Origin: JBCCRH01 sp039208045
Lineage (GTDB): Bacteria; Bacteroidota; Bacteroidia; Chitinophagales; Saprospiraceae
Reading direction: 5' to 3'
Assembly (NCBI GenBank): GCA_039208045.1
Contig: JBCCRH010000370.1
Location: 1-6,281 of the forward strand
DNA length: 6,281 bases
Shown here: one piece after another, positions 5,762 through 6,281 of the stretch
Position numbering within the stretch: position 1 is the stretch's first letter
Layout of the letters: every line of letters starts with the position of its first letter
The notes under the pieces: generated by a model
Told to the model about the DNA's origin: nothing
The model's input: the letters and a program-made list of their open reading frames with translations, nothing else
The model's database searches: none
Program-made: the position numbers and the translations under genes

Positions 5762-6281
5762 CTACTTTGTTAATACCAATCGCCTACGATATTGCACCCC
5801 ATCAACATCCAGTAGCAGTAGATATACGCCTGCCGCCTCACTAGTGAGATCAAAGCGGTGGCCAACTTCATTGGTTAAGCCAAAATCCCAGGTGCCCATT
5901 ACTTGGCCGTTGGCGCTGAAAATATCGGCGCGGATGGGTGAAGCTATGTCCAGATTGACGGTAAGGTCAAAGTAGCGCTGGCTCGGATTGGGGCCAACAG
6001 TTACAAATGGCTCCAGGGCTGCTTGATCGATACTGGTGCTCGGAGAGCGTTGCACGTCCACTTCCAGCAAATAACTTCCTAGTGTTCCTACAAAGTAAGA
6101 GGAAACGCCAAAGGTGATCGTATTTCCACCTTCTATTACGAATGGCTCATCCATGGTGTCATCGAATAGTTCACTCCAGCCAGTGCCGTCATTGATACCA
6201 AATAGCACGTCGTTGGTGTAGGTATTGCCGTTGCCACTATCGAAAGAGTCGTGGACGCGGGCATTGATGGTATACTGGAAG
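5762..6281 (-). CDS. T9SS-secreted protein, C-terminal 172 residues with type A sorting domain; start lies beyond right edge
   Basis: The frame is open from the right edge (first full codon ends at 6280) to the TAG at 5764-5762, so this is the 3' part of a longer gene. The last ~80 residues form a type IX secretion C-terminal sorting domain: VTVGPNPSQRYFDLTV (visible residues 93-108), ADIFSANGQVMGTWD (118-132), and FDLTSEAAGVYLLLLDVDG (143-161) with the end RRRLVLTK. In this system the domain directs export across the outer membrane and is normally cleaved. The preceding part, with INARVHDSFDSGNGN and ITFGVSSYFVG, looks like beta-rich extracellular sequence of no family I recognise. The GTG at 6208 is an internal valine codon, not the start, since the conserved-looking frame continues upstream. 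A signal peptide would be outside the window. Confidence 0.88.
   Translation of the reverse strand, partial: FQYTINARVHDSFDSGNGNTYTNDVLFGINDGTGWSELFDDTMDEPFVIEGGNTITFGVSSYFVGTLGSYLLEVDVQRSPSTSIDQAALEPFVTVGPNPSQRYFDLTVNLDIASPIRADIFSANGQVMGTWDFGLTNEVGHRFDLTSEAAGVYLLLLDVDGVQYRRRLVLTK

Noticed and set aside
5754..5975. Plus-strand frame of 73 codons opposite the T9SS sorting domain
   Set aside because: The opposite strand encodes a clear sorting domain in the same interval; the serine/arginine-rich product is a shadow.
6206..6208. GTG as start of the right-edge minus gene
   Set aside because: The frame continues open and protein-like for 24 more codons to the window edge, and a T9SS cargo needs a signal peptide that is not present after this GTG.
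1..6281. CRISPR array, tRNA or rRNA genes, insertion-sequence transposase, phage genes
   Set aside because: No regularly spaced direct repeats, cloverleaf-like segments, rRNA signatures or transposase motifs were seen on either strand.

Overview
The window looks like ordinary chromosome of a member of the Bacteroidota. The strongest sign is the protein at the right edge, which ends in a type IX secretion (T9SS) C-terminal sorting domain. Other hints are a methylmalonyl-CoA mutase small subunit of the style seen in that phylum, starts without Shine-Dalgarno sequences, and candidate promoters of the TTG / TAnnTTTG kind. A Saprospiria/Lewinella-like host is a guess from the moderate base composition and the ISC genes. 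All families were assigned by eye, without a database search.

Layout, left to right. Positions 1-431 (minus) hold the first 143 codons of mutA, which runs off the left edge. A divergent spacer with a short hairpin repeat (503-535) separates it from an AT-rich Uma2-family gene (562-1143, plus). A 336-bp spacer without a gene follows. Next comes the iron-sulfur cluster assembly cluster iscS (1480-2697), iscU (2795-3211) and iscA (3237-3563), all on plus, closed by a hairpin terminator at 3590-3628. IscS takes sulfur from cysteine and passes it to the IscU scaffold, and IscA acts as an A-type carrier; no iscR, hscB, hscA or ferredoxin gene lies beside them.

Directly after the terminator is a 163-bp imperfect palindrome (3629-3791) with 28-bp inverted ends. 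Its end sequence recurs, 25 of 28 bases identical, as the hairpin at 503-535, so the two belong to one repeat family. Both copies lie just 5' of a plus-strand gene. The palindrome is followed by a family-4-type glycosyltransferase (3813-4937), which converges with a small lipoprotein gene (4947-5429, minus).

The last spacer (5430-5761) is rich in hairpins and ends in a GC hairpin plus T-tract pointing along plus, although no plus-strand gene lies upstream of it. It may hold a small RNA or repeat remnants. The window closes with the C-terminal 172 residues of a T9SS-secreted protein (5762-6281, minus).

No full new system is evident. The items most worth a second look are the palindromic repeat family and the structured spacer with the orphan terminator.
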